A program made the position numbers and the translations under genes. From positions 1 through 6,821 of the forward strand of contig PMZB01000269.1 of assembly GCA_003170575.1 (NCBI GenBank): a stretch of 6,821 nt of DNA, read 5' to 3'. Positions 1 to 6,500 of the stretch are shown piece after piece (within the stretch, counting starts at the first letter, position 1; each line of letters opens with the position of its first letter). Under the pieces are notes generated by a model. That model saw nothing but the letters and a program-made list of their open reading frames with translations, was not told the DNA's origin and searched no databases. This stretch comes from Chlamydiia bacterium. Its GTDB lineage: Bacteria > Chlamydiota > Chlamydiia > Chlamydiales > FEN-1388.

Positions 1-289
1 TAGTAGGGCACCACAATCTACAGGTTAAATCCATGCCATCTAAGATGCTCATAGCCAATAAAAGGCAACGCTCTTGGAGTGTATCTTTATGTGCAGATAG
101 CGCGGCGTGAATAAGTGAAAATATTCTTTGAGGACAATCCGTCTTCTCGTGATGAGCCTGAGACATGGTTTCTATTAAATCATGCACTGTTTCGGAACTT
201 GATTGAGGGTTGGTCCATTCTCCTAACGCTTCTTTTGGAGAACTTGGAAGGACTGGGTCTTTTTCAGAACAAATAGATAAAACCGTCAT
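1..289 (-). CDS. Partial hypothetical protein, 3' end beyond the window
   Basis: An open frame runs from an ATG at 289 down to the window edge without a stop, giving 96 complete codons (MTVLSICSEKDPVLPSS... at the N-terminus). I do not recognise the family. The visible part has a Pro/Ser-rich stretch (about residues 13-32), followed by a region that looks helical (about residues 35-90, rich in Leu, Ala, His and Ile, with segments such as RIFSLIHAALSAHKD and CLLLAMSILDGMD). No signal peptide or membrane segment is evident. No SD lies in front of the ATG, but the ATG overlaps the stop of a small ORF just upstream (ATGA), so translation may be coupled. The frame also stays open for 22 codons before the ATG, back to a stop at 356-358, and would join the small ORF after a -1 slip. 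The true N-terminus is therefore uncertain. Confidence 0.6.
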   Translation of the reverse strand, partial: MTVLSICSEKDPVLPSSPKEALGEWTNPQSSSETVHDLIETMSQAHHEKTDCPQRIFSLIHAALSAHKDTLQERCLLLAMSILDGMDLTCRLWCPT

Positions 290-429
290 AATTCTGAATA
301 TTTTACGGATTCTTTCAATTGTTGTAGAGCGAAAGTTTTTTTTTGACCAGCATTTTTATGTTGAAGAATAGATACGTCTGGTGTATCCCATAGGTAAATT
401 TGAGCAGTATTACGAGGTTTTTTATGCAT
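286..429 (-). CDS. Small ORF upstream of and overlapping the partial minus-strand gene
   Basis: This ORF has 47 codons, ATG at 429-427 to TGA at 288-286. The product begins MHKKPRNTAQIYLWDTPDV and ends with KESVKYSEL. The composition is plausible for a real protein, but I recognise no family. The TGA overlaps the ATG of the next minus-strand frame (ATGA), as in coupled gene pairs. Against it, no SD is visible before the ATG, an in-frame stop lies three codons upstream (436-438), and its first bases overlap the start of the rightward LRR gene. It contains nine consecutive A on its strand (336-344). A -1 slip there would carry the ribosome or polymerase into the frame of the downstream gene, so this may instead be the detached N-terminus of that gene, produced by a frameshift or by slippage. 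It could also be chance. Confidence 0.4.
   Translation of the reverse strand: MHKKPRNTAQIYLWDTPDVSILQHKNAGQKKTFALQQLKESVKYSEL
336..344 (-). other. A9 homopolymer, possible frameshift or slippage site
   Basis: The plus strand has nine T in a row, so the minus-strand message reads CAA AAA AAA ACT in the frame of the 47-codon ORF. This includes a heptamer of the form A AAA AAA, a standard -1 slippery sequence. A -1 shift here reads AAC TTT CGC onward and runs without a stop into the frame of the gene starting at 289. Runs of nine A are also known sites of transcriptional slippage and of replication-based length change. I did not find a convincing downstream stem-loop or pseudoknot by eye. Confidence 0.4.
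343..369 (+). promoter_or_regulatory. Weak candidate promoter for the first LRR gene
   Basis: TTGACC (343-348) matches a sigma-70-type -35 box at five of six positions. AAGAAT (364-369) is a poor -10 box at a short spacing of 15. A second option is TTGAAG (361-366) with TATCCC (384-389) at spacing 17. Neither is strong. If the 47-codon minus-strand ORF is real, this promoter lies inside it. Confidence 0.2.
414..417 (+). promoter_or_regulatory. Shine-Dalgarno of the first LRR gene
   Basis: GAGG sits six bases before the ATG at 424. It decides the start in favour of that ATG over an in-frame TTG at 400, which has only a poor AGG (392-394) in front of it. Confidence 0.6.
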
Positions 430-1581
430 ATTGAGCTAAGATCAATTCCCCTATCTTCCCCTTCCTTGGATAAAGATCCTAAGATTTATGGTGATACACC
501 GCCAAAAGAGAAAAAAGCTGAACACATCTGGCAATGGTGCCAGCATTTCTTTTCATTAAAATCTCCTGGAAAGATTGCGGGGTCAGTCTCATCTTTGCCT
601 GGAATCTTTTTGAACATGATAAAAAGAATTACCATGGCGATCTCTGCTATTTTCCATTCGAGTCATGAAATGGATCCTGACATGCTTCTTAGCACTTTCT
701 TCGACGGCGAGGGTTTGGGAAATACTGCTGATAAGATTAGGCAAAATCTACAAGGTGATAAGCGTACCGAGGTGTACGCAAGTGGAAAAAAATTAAAAGC
801 GATCCCAGTAGAAATTTTGGGTTTGTCTCATGATCTTACTGACCTAGATTTATCTTCAAATGACTTTGAAAGTTTACCGGATTGGATTGGAAAGTTTGAA
901 GTACTTCTTCATCTCAATTTGGCATCAAATCACCTGAAAACTCTTACCTCCGGAATAGGACCACTTCGTCGATTGGCATATCTATGTGTGGAAGATAATG
1001 ACATAGAGGAATTGCCCGATGTTTTCGCCTCTTTAGATGAGCTACAACAGCTTATTCTCGACAAAAATAAATTGAAGAGCATTCCTCCAACTGTTTGTAC
1101 ATGCACAGCCTTAGAACAAATTCTTTGCTCCCAAAACGGGCTGGCAGAGCTTCCGGAAAGGATTGGAGCCCTTACTAAGCTGAGAGTTCTCAATTGTTCT
1201 GGCAATCAAATTTCATGTGTCCCTGCTTCTATAATCAATTGTAGTGAACTTACGTATCTCAATCTCTCTCACAATAGGCTTGAAGCATTTCCTTCTCATT
1301 CTTGCAACCTTGCCAATCTTGAAACATTGTCCCTGGCGTACAACGACCTGACGGGCCTTCCACCTGATTTTTCGCCACCGCTTCTTTCAACTCTAGATTT
1401 AAGTCACAATCGATTTGAGGAATTCCCCAGTGTTCTTTTTGGGTTCAAAAAGCTGCGGAAGCTAATCATAGACCAGGACAGGTTTGCTGCTTGGTCTGTA
1501 TCTTTGAGACAACTCCAACAGGACCTTCCAAAAGTTACCTTTTGGTCTCCTGATATCCCTCCTCAGCAACTGCTTTTTTAA
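424..1581 (+). CDS. Leucine-rich repeat protein, candidate secreted effector
   Basis: The product has 385 residues. Residues 1 to about 115 are non-repetitive. This part is polar at first, then has a mildly hydrophobic, amphipathic stretch at about 50-77 that includes PGIFLNMIKRITMAISAIF. From about residue 117 a degenerate half repeat leads into nine LRRs at 138-343 and a partial tenth from 344. Eight of the nine are exactly 23 residues and one (299-320) is 22. The consensus is LxxLxLxxNxLxxLPxxIxxLxx, the short LPxxI type also found in Shoc2- and PIRL-like proteins. LRRs of this type form a curved solenoid for protein binding. The C-terminal tail of about 30 residues is probably a cap. No classical signal peptide or F-box is seen. 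Repeats 3-7 are rich in Cys (188, 225, 227, 235, 258, 265, 273, 294). Type III secretion is plausible by analogy with chlamydial LRR proteins but not shown. The ATG is supported by its SD. Confidence 0.88.
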   Translation: MHIELRSIPLSSPSLDKDPKIYGDTPPKEKKAEHIWQWCQHFFSLKSPGKIAGSVSSLPGIFLNMIKRITMAISAIFHSSHEMDPDMLLSTFFDGEGLGNTADKIRQNLQGDKRTEVYASGKKLKAIPVEILGLSHDLTDLDLSSNDFESLPDWIGKFEVLLHLNLASNHLKTLTSGIGPLRRLAYLCVEDNDIEELPDVFASLDELQQLILDKNKLKSIPPTVCTCTALEQILCSQNGLAELPERIGALTKLRVLNCSGNQISCVPASIINCSELTYLNLSHNRLEAFPSHSCNLANLETLSLAYNDLTGLPPDFSPPLLSTLDLSHNRFEEFPSVLFGFKKLRKLIIDQDRFAAWSVSLRQLQQDLPKVTFWSPDIPPQQLLF

Positions 1582-1818
1582 GTTACATGTTCCAAAAGCT
1601 CTTTTGCTTGCTTCAGGGTTATTCTATTGGTTGGATCTTCTGCGAGCAATTTGGCGATGATCTGATCCACAGGATCGTTTAGATTAAGATTATTATCAGC
1701 AATGGCCTTTTCTTATTGCCTCTAGGTGCGCAGCAACGTGGTAGTGACGAAGCTTATTCGTTAGTTTGATATATTTACTCCTAGACTCTTCGTTCCCTAT
1801 CAAGTAAAATGTCCTCTT
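1578..1818 (-). pseudogene. Remnant of a Ser/Thr protein kinase C-terminus, frameshifted and truncated
   Basis: Read on the minus strand toward a TAA at 1580-1578, one frame gives about 44 codons ending in DQIIAKLLAEDPTNRITL and then KQAKELLEHVT. This fits the last helix region of Hanks-type kinases (subdomain XI, pattern LLxxDPxxRxTxxxaLxH, with the conserved Arg). The frame is blocked upstream by a stop at 1715-1713. A second frame stays open from 1818 to 1699 (KRTFYLIGNEESRSKYIKL, later HYHVAAHLEAIRK). The two frames join smoothly (...EAIRK + AIADNN...) if one base is removed at the T4 run 1708-1711, which points to a 1-base insertion. No start codon with an SD and no catalytic lobe are present, since the neighbouring gene begins at 1838. 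I take it as a decayed gene end. A chance ORF is possible, but the kinase-like ending argues against this. Confidence 0.6.
1782..1810 (+). promoter_or_regulatory. Candidate promoter of the AsmA-like operon
   Basis: TAGACT (1782-1787, four of six matches to TTGACA) and TAAAAT (1805-1810, five of six to TATAAT) are separated by 17 bases, the optimal spacing for the main sigma factor. Transcription would start near 1817, giving a leader of about 20 bases that contains the SD of the gene at 1838. It lies inside the kinase remnant, in sequence apparently free of coding constraint. Confidence 0.35.
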
Positions 1819-1825
1819 CTATTCT

Positions 1826-1830
1826 GAGGG
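1826..1830 (+). promoter_or_regulatory. Shine-Dalgarno of the AsmA-like gene
   Basis: GAGGG stands seven bases before the ATG at 1838. An ATG at 1834 is in another frame and is too close for this site. Confidence 0.65.
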
Positions 1831-1837
1831 TACATGT

Positions 1838-4800
1838 ATGTCTTTTGTAAAAAAGTGTCTTTGGTGTGTAGGAGCTCTTGTCGCACTGCTTCTTCTTTTG
1901 GTCGCAGCATCGCCTGCACTTGTATCAACCTCATATGGAAAGAATGCCTCCTTACGTATGCTTGCATCATTTTATGATGGCAAGGTTGAGGTGGAAAACC
2001 TTTCTGTTGGGTGGTTTTCTGGTGTAAGGATTGATGGATTGCGTGTGCAAGATCCTGCAGGAAGGCCGCTTTTGGAATGCGCCAAAATAGATTTAGATAA
2101 GCCCCTTATCAAATGGTTATATTCCTGGAAGAACTTTGGAAATGTAACTATCAATTCCCCCTCCATTTTCTTGCCGCAGCCTGAAGTTAAAGAACATAAA
2201 AAGCATTCGAAGAAAAGTCCTGCACAGCCAAAACAAGAAACAACATTTGTGCTTCCTGGCATTCAAGGGACGGTTACTATTGAGCATGCAAAAATTGTTG
2301 GCCCTTCAACAAATCATGCTCCAGCTGTTGTATCTGATGGCAATGTAAATATTTCTCTGGACCTTGAGCATTCCTCCTCCGCAACTGTGCAAGCAAACAT
2401 CTCTCAAGGAGATATACCTCCGACTCCCCTCTCCTTAGCCTTTTCCATGAATGGCAATCCTTTAGAAGGCGGGTCAGCTTCCTTTTCTCTTCTCTTGGAT
2501 AAAGTGCCAACTGAGCTTGTGGCTCTCGTTGCAGATGGTGTTGAAAAGCAAATTGGAGACATAAGTCGAGAAGCTTTGGGCTCCTCTTTTTCCTACAAGC
2601 TTGATGGTTCCATGACCCAAGGAAAGGCTGTTCTCTCTAGTCACTTAAAGAGTGAAAACGTGTGCTCAGATATTGATGCTGTTCTGGAAGGCGACTTGCT
2701 TTCACTAGAGCAGGGCGCATTTTTGAAGGGAACGCTTACTCCTGCTTTGTTTCAAGCCTTGCGGCCGCAAATTAATCAAAAACAAATCTCTCTTCTGCAA
2801 AACGCAGCTTTTGAGCTCGACAATACAACTCCTTTCACGTTTAACATCAAAAAGGGAGATTGTCAGACCCCATTTCATCTCACCTTCGGGACAAAAGAGC
2901 CGCTTGTTCTCCATGCCGAAAATGAAAAATCACCTCTGATTCTTGCCTGTTCAGCTGAACTTTTGGGAGAGCCAGGCAATAGACAAGCAAATATTTTAAT
3001 AAAGACTAACGCTCCTCAACAAGCGTTAGCACGGCTTAATCTCACGGCTCTTCCGAAAAATGAAGGGTGCGACATAAATGCCTCCCTCATTATCTCTGGA
3101 CCATGGTTAAAAATAGGAGAGCAGGTATTGGGCCTTCCTATTCCATCGTTTGTCGGAGAAGGAATTCATGCGGAAGCCGCCTTGCAGGGCACAATTGTTG
3201 ATCCAACCAACTTTTCTCTCCAGGGTTCTTCTTCCATAACAACTACGACCAATAACCGAGTAACCGCAACTTTGTTAATCAAAAAGAATGCCGACTCCCC
3301 TCTCATGCATGTGCAGACAGATGGATCTATAACCCTTGACCCAGCCCAGAAGGATCTGTGTGCTAATTTAGGAAATGAAATCAAACTCGGGCTGCTTGCT
3401 TTTGTTGATCCGGATAATCAAACCGTCAATCTTTCCAAATTGAATATTGGCTCCTCAACCCTATCTGGAGAGATCAGCAATTTAACTTTGGAGAACGACC
3501 GATTCATGCTTTCGTCTCCAGCTCTCTTTTCTTTCAAACCGCTGAATTTACCCTCTGAGCTTAAGGATGCTTTTGTCAAGTTAGCTATTGCTCCTTTTGC
3601 TTATACAGTTCAGGGAGAACATCTTGTAGGGAAACCCCTTGAATATACCGTGACAGCGGGTTGCACCTTTGCTCATTACCCAGATCCCCTTTCAATCATC
3701 GTTCCAGGGCAAGCGGATTTTGATCGCAAAATAGTCAAGATAACTCCCCTTCTTACTTTAGGAAATCAAGAGCTTCTGAAAGGAACTGTCGTTGCTGACC
3801 TGCCTAATAGTACACCTCATGTGACAGGCGATCTTTTAATGAAAGAGGTTCCTATATCACTTCTAGACATGCTTTCTTCGCAAAAGGCAAGTGAGGTCAT
3901 TGGCCAGAAAGTTTCTTCTACCATGTCGTTTGAATTTACAGGCCTTAAAACCAAAGGAAATCGGTTCTCATTACAGTCTCAGGGCGATTTCTGGAAAATG
4001 GGCGCAGATATACGCCTTGATGAAGGAATAGTAACTGCCGGAAACTCAGGAACATTCGTTGATGCGGCGCTTTCTCCGGACTTGATCAAAAAAATCCAAA
4101 CCCTTCTGCAAAATAAGAATGACCTAGGATTTGGTAAACCGATAGACCTCCATGCATCGCTTTCTTCTTTCCAGCTCAATCTCACCTCCCTCTTAGATAA
4201 AAAAGAGGTTGCTTTTGCTTCTCTCTTTGCGACGATGAAGCTCAAGGCAAAAGTGACAGTTTCTGATGCTGAAGTTTTGCGTGAAGGCAAACCCGTGGCG
4301 CATATTGCACCTCTTTCAGGAGAGTTAGAGATTGATGGAGCAAACCAACACGTTGATTTTCGCCTCAACTCTGCGCAATCTGACAAAGCAGTTTCTCCGG
4401 AAGTAGCAGTATCTCTCAAAGACTTTATGGATAAAAATGGCCCTTGTTTCCTCAATGCAACAGTTGATGCCAATTTTAAAATTAATTCATTCCCTTTGCA
4501 GCTCACCGACATTGTAGCCCCGGGAAAAGGAAAGCTTGCTGAGGAGATGATCGGGAAAACATGCAGCATTCAAGGGAGTGCGTCGATAAAAAAGTTGCTG
4601 TCAGGTGTGATCAAGGCGGATCTCAATGCAGATCATGCAAAAGTTCATCTTGATGGCGCTATCAAAGAGGGAAATTTTACCCTCAACTCCCCTGCTATTG
4701 CTTCTCTTGAGTTGACAAGAGAGGCGGGAGAAGTTCTTTTAAAGGGAATAAACCCGCTTCTGACCTCAGCTGCCCACTCTGAAAAGCCCATCACCGTTAC

Positions 4801-5395
4801 TGTGGATCAAAAAGGAGTTTCCATTCCGCTTCGCACATTTTCCTTAAATGCGCTTACTCTCCCCAATGTGACAATTGATGTAGGCAAAATGGTTGTGAAA
4901 AATGGCGGTGCGCTCAAAGTTATTTTGGCACTTCTTAAGATGGGCAAAGCTGCAAATAGCGACGAGCTTAATGTGTGGCTCACCCCCATCTATCTGCACG
5001 TCAACAACGGTCTTGTCACGTGCCTGCGCTCAGATGCTCTTGTAGCAGATCAGCTTCACATGATCACTTGGGGAACCGCTGATCTTGTGCGCGACAACCT
5101 TGACATGATGATAGCTATTCCTCTGGAAACATTAAACAAAGTTGGTATTCAAATCGCCTCAAATCATCCTGAACGAGGATTGCAGATTCCCATCAAAGGC
5201 CCTTCCTCCAATCCAAAGATTGAAACCGGACGTGCAACTGCAAAGCTTGCAGGCGCAAGCGCTACGAAAGTAAGCTCAGACAAGCGTGTACAGCTTCTCG
5301 GAGGATTAATTCAAGCAGCAGCAACTGTAGGCGAAGAGGATAAACCTATTCCAGCCCAAACCACGCAGCCTCTTCCCTGGGAACGTGGACGATGA
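1838..5395 (+). CDS. Large AsmA-like (TamB/YhdP-type) inner-membrane anchored protein
   Basis: The product has 1185 residues. Residues 1-6 are short and basic, and a single hydrophobic segment (about 7-29, with VGALVALLLLLVAA) acts as an N-terminal anchor, placing the rest in the periplasm. Directly after it comes the typical AsmA-like opening, with a beta-rich module at about 45-112 (GKVEVENLSVGWFSGVRIDG, then DPAGRPLLECAKIDLD). A basic Lys/His/Pro linker follows (about 118-132). The long middle is built of alternating beta strands with many Asn, Ser and Leu, as expected for a repeating beta-groove. The C-terminal part (about 983-1125) looks most conserved: MITWGTADLVRDNLDMM near 1075, then QIPIKGPSSNPKIE near 1116, matching the usual AsmA C-terminal pattern. 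The family (AsmA, TamB, YhdP, YdbH in E. coli) is linked to phospholipid transport to the outer membrane and to outer-membrane assembly. The length is close to that of TamB and YhdP. The fold assignment is by pattern; the exact subfamily is not resolved. It is the first gene of the apparent operon. Confidence 0.8.
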   Translation: MSFVKKCLWCVGALVALLLLLVAASPALVSTSYGKNASLRMLASFYDGKVEVENLSVGWFSGVRIDGLRVQDPAGRPLLECAKIDLDKPLIKWLYSWKNFGNVTINSPSIFLPQPEVKEHKKHSKKSPAQPKQETTFVLPGIQGTVTIEHAKIVGPSTNHAPAVVSDGNVNISLDLEHSSSATVQANISQGDIPPTPLSLAFSMNGNPLEGGSASFSLLLDKVPTELVALVADGVEKQIGDISREALGSSFSYKLDGSMTQGKAVLSSHLKSENVCSDIDAVLEGDLLSLEQGAFLKGTLTPALFQALRPQINQKQISLLQNAAFELDNTTPFTFNIKKGDCQTPFHLTFGTKEPLVLHAENEKSPLILACSAELLGEPGNRQANILIKTNAPQQALARLNLTALPKNEGCDINASLIISGPWLKIGEQVLGLPIPSFVGEGIHAEAALQGTIVDPTNFSLQGSSSITTTTNNRVTATLLIKKNADSPLMHVQTDGSITLDPAQKDLCANLGNEIKLGLLAFVDPDNQTVNLSKLNIGSSTLSGEISNLTLENDRFMLSSPALFSFKPLNLPSELKDAFVKLAIAPFAYTVQGEHLVGKPLEYTVTAGCTFAHYPDPLSIIVPGQADFDRKIVKITPLLTLGNQELLKGTVVADLPNSTPHVTGDLLMKEVPISLLDMLSSQKASEVIGQKVSSTMSFEFTGLKTKGNRFSLQSQGDFWKMGADIRLDEGIVTAGNSGTFVDAALSPDLIKKIQTLLQNKNDLGFGKPIDLHASLSSFQLNLTSLLDKKEVAFASLFATMKLKAKVTVSDAEVLREGKPVAHIAPLSGELEIDGANQHVDFRLNSAQSDKAVSPEVAVSLKDFMDKNGPCFLNATVDANFKINSFPLQLTDIVAPGKGKLAEEMIGKTCSIQGSASIKKLLSGVIKADLNADHAKVHLDGAIKEGNFTLNSPAIASLELTREAGEVLLKGINPLLTSAAHSEKPITVTVDQKGVSIPLRTFSLNALTLPNVTIDVGKMVVKNGGALKVILALLKMGKAANSDELNVWLTPIYLHVNNGLVTCLRSDALVADQLHMITWGTADLVRDNLDMMIAIPLETLNKVGIQIASNHPERGLQIPIKGPSSNPKIETGRATAKLAGASATKVSSDKRVQLLGGLIQAAATVGEEDKPIPAQTTQPLPWERGR
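5379..5394 (+). promoter_or_regulatory. Translational coupling junction (ATGA overlap)
   Basis: The TGA of the AsmA-like gene (5393-5395) overlaps the ATG of the F-box/LRR gene (5392-5394). GGGA at 5379-5382, nine bases before the ATG, is at best a weak SD, so initiation probably depends on ribosomes finishing the upstream gene. Confidence 0.55.
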
Positions 5396-6468
5396 TACAA
5401 AAACTCTCAGCGCTAGAATCAATGCCTGATGCTGTTTTTGAAAATATACTCTCCTATCTTGGTCCCACATATGGTATTTCCTGTGCATCAAAGACCCTTC
5501 ATTCTGCTCATCGGCGTATAGTAGCGCAGATGGGGATCGTTTTAGCGGCATCCGCAGCTCGGACAGTTTGGAGAACAGAGAAGCTTCCAAAACCTGGAGT
5601 GGACGTGTCGCAAGAGCAAGGGGTTTCAATCTCAAAAATGGCGATTCTCAAGGTGCGGGCTATCTGGGATCAGATATCAGAGAATGAAAAAGTTCAATTC
5701 AAGGGATATGCTCTCTCTCAGATCAGTATCTCACCATCATTATTCAGAAAGCTTGTTCACATGGATCTTGAGCTGCTACAATGTTTGGTGCCGAATCACA
5801 AACAGAAACCAGAAGAGGTTTCTAGCACGGAATTCTTTGAAAGAATTGCTTCAATTAAGACATCCTTTAGACCGGTGGAACATGTCCCTGAGTCTATCGG
5901 GTGTCTCACAAGCTTGACGCATCTTTGTCTCGATGATATGCATTTAAAAAGGCTTCCTTCCTCGATTGGACAGCTTACTTCCCTGGTGTGGCTTTATGTT
6001 AGCAACAACGAATTAGAAACGCTTCCTCCAGAGATTGGAAACGATAAGGCGCTCCAACGGCTAATTTTTCATCATAATAGGATAGAGACCTTTCCCGAAG
6101 CAATTGGAGGTCTTGTTCGTTTGGAACATATCGATGCTAGTCATAATTACATTTCAATCATCCCTGAGTCTGTTCGGGGACTTATTTCCTTGCAATCCGC
6201 AGATTTTTCATGTGATTTAATACAAAAAAGTCCTTATTCAATTGCTTCTCTGCCTTCTCTTCAAACGTTATTTTTACATGATAATCCTTTCCAACCTGAA
6301 CAAAAATTCAGGGACTCACTCAGAGCAAAACGAACTGGAGGTTGTTTATGGGACATTTCTCCTCCTAGCGACAAATTTTCAGGTCTTAAAACGCTTTGGT
6401 CTAAGTTAGCGGGTTTTGTAAAACTCCTGATGGGAGGACTCCGTGGTAGTGTCTTTAGCAGGTTTTGA
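5392..6468 (+). CDS. F-box and leucine-rich repeat protein, putative host ubiquitin-ligase effector
   Basis: The product has 358 residues. Residues about 8-44 fit the eukaryotic F-box pattern (LPdevlleILsyLdp...SKxwrslv): MPDAVFENILSYLGP, then CASKTLHSAHRRIV. In eukaryotes the F-box binds Skp1 of the SCF E3 ubiquitin ligase. A mostly helical linker follows (about 45-155). Five 23-residue LRRs of the LPxxI type span 175-289, with a half repeat before them (about 159-174) and a partial one after (290-300). The fifth repeat is degenerate: its consensus Asn is replaced by Asp and its LP by SP. The C-terminal 35 residues carry an amphipathic, basic-hydrophobic segment (KLAGFVKLLMGGLRG, 338-352). 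The F-box followed by LRRs is the layout of host FBXL proteins. The likely role, by inference, is recruiting a host target to SCF after secretion. No signal peptide is seen. Expression is probably coupled to the AsmA-like gene through the 4-base overlap. Confidence 0.8.
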   Translation: MIQKLSALESMPDAVFENILSYLGPTYGISCASKTLHSAHRRIVAQMGIVLAASAARTVWRTEKLPKPGVDVSQEQGVSISKMAILKVRAIWDQISENEKVQFKGYALSQISISPSLFRKLVHMDLELLQCLVPNHKQKPEEVSSTEFFERIASIKTSFRPVEHVPESIGCLTSLTHLCLDDMHLKRLPSSIGQLTSLVWLYVSNNELETLPPEIGNDKALQRLIFHHNRIETFPEAIGGLVRLEHIDASHNYISIIPESVRGLISLQSADFSCDLIQKSPYSIASLPSLQTLFLHDNPFQPEQKFRDSLRAKRTGGCLWDISPPSDKFSGLKTLWSKLAGFVKLLMGGLRGSVFSRF

Positions 6469-6490
6469 TCTGCATAATTTCTAGATATAT

Positions 6491-6495
6491 GGAGG
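6491..6495 (+). promoter_or_regulatory. Shine-Dalgarno of the last gene
   Basis: GGAGG lies five bases before the ATG at 6501. It overlaps an alternative in-frame ATG at 6489, and it leaves an in-frame TTG at 6465 without support. The start is therefore set at 6501. Confidence 0.7.
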
Positions 6496-6500
6496 CTTTT

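Noticed and set aside
400..423. TTG at 400 as the start of the first LRR gene
   Set aside because: The ATG at 424 has a GAGG at good spacing, and the eight extra codons have no supporting signal.
840..1460. A 69-base periodicity that could be taken for a tandem DNA repeat or CRISPR-like array
   Set aside because: It reflects the 23-residue LRR period at the protein level. The DNA units differ too much to be direct repeats, and there are no conserved repeat/spacer boundaries.
1595..1606. AAAAGCTCTTTT after the first LRR gene as a terminator
   Set aside because: The stem is only five A/T-rich pairs with a two-base loop and no following T-run, and it lies in what reads as kinase-derived coding sequence.
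3979..4569. A 196-codon open frame on the minus strand inside the AsmA-like gene
   Set aside because: It lies wholly antisense to a well-supported gene, has no SD or family resemblance, and its composition (many Ser, Arg, Phe) is that of a shadow frame.
5306..5635. A 109-codon minus-strand frame across the AsmA-like and F-box/LRR junction
   Set aside because: It spans two supported genes on the other strand and shows no recognisable motif.
5684..5917. A 77-codon plus-strand frame inside the F-box/LRR gene
   Set aside because: It overlaps the linker and first LRR in another frame and has no SD or family features.
6465..6500. TTG at 6465 or ATG at 6489 as the start of the last gene
   Set aside because: GGAGG at 6491-6495 is placed for the ATG at 6501 and would lie inside the coding sequence with either earlier start.
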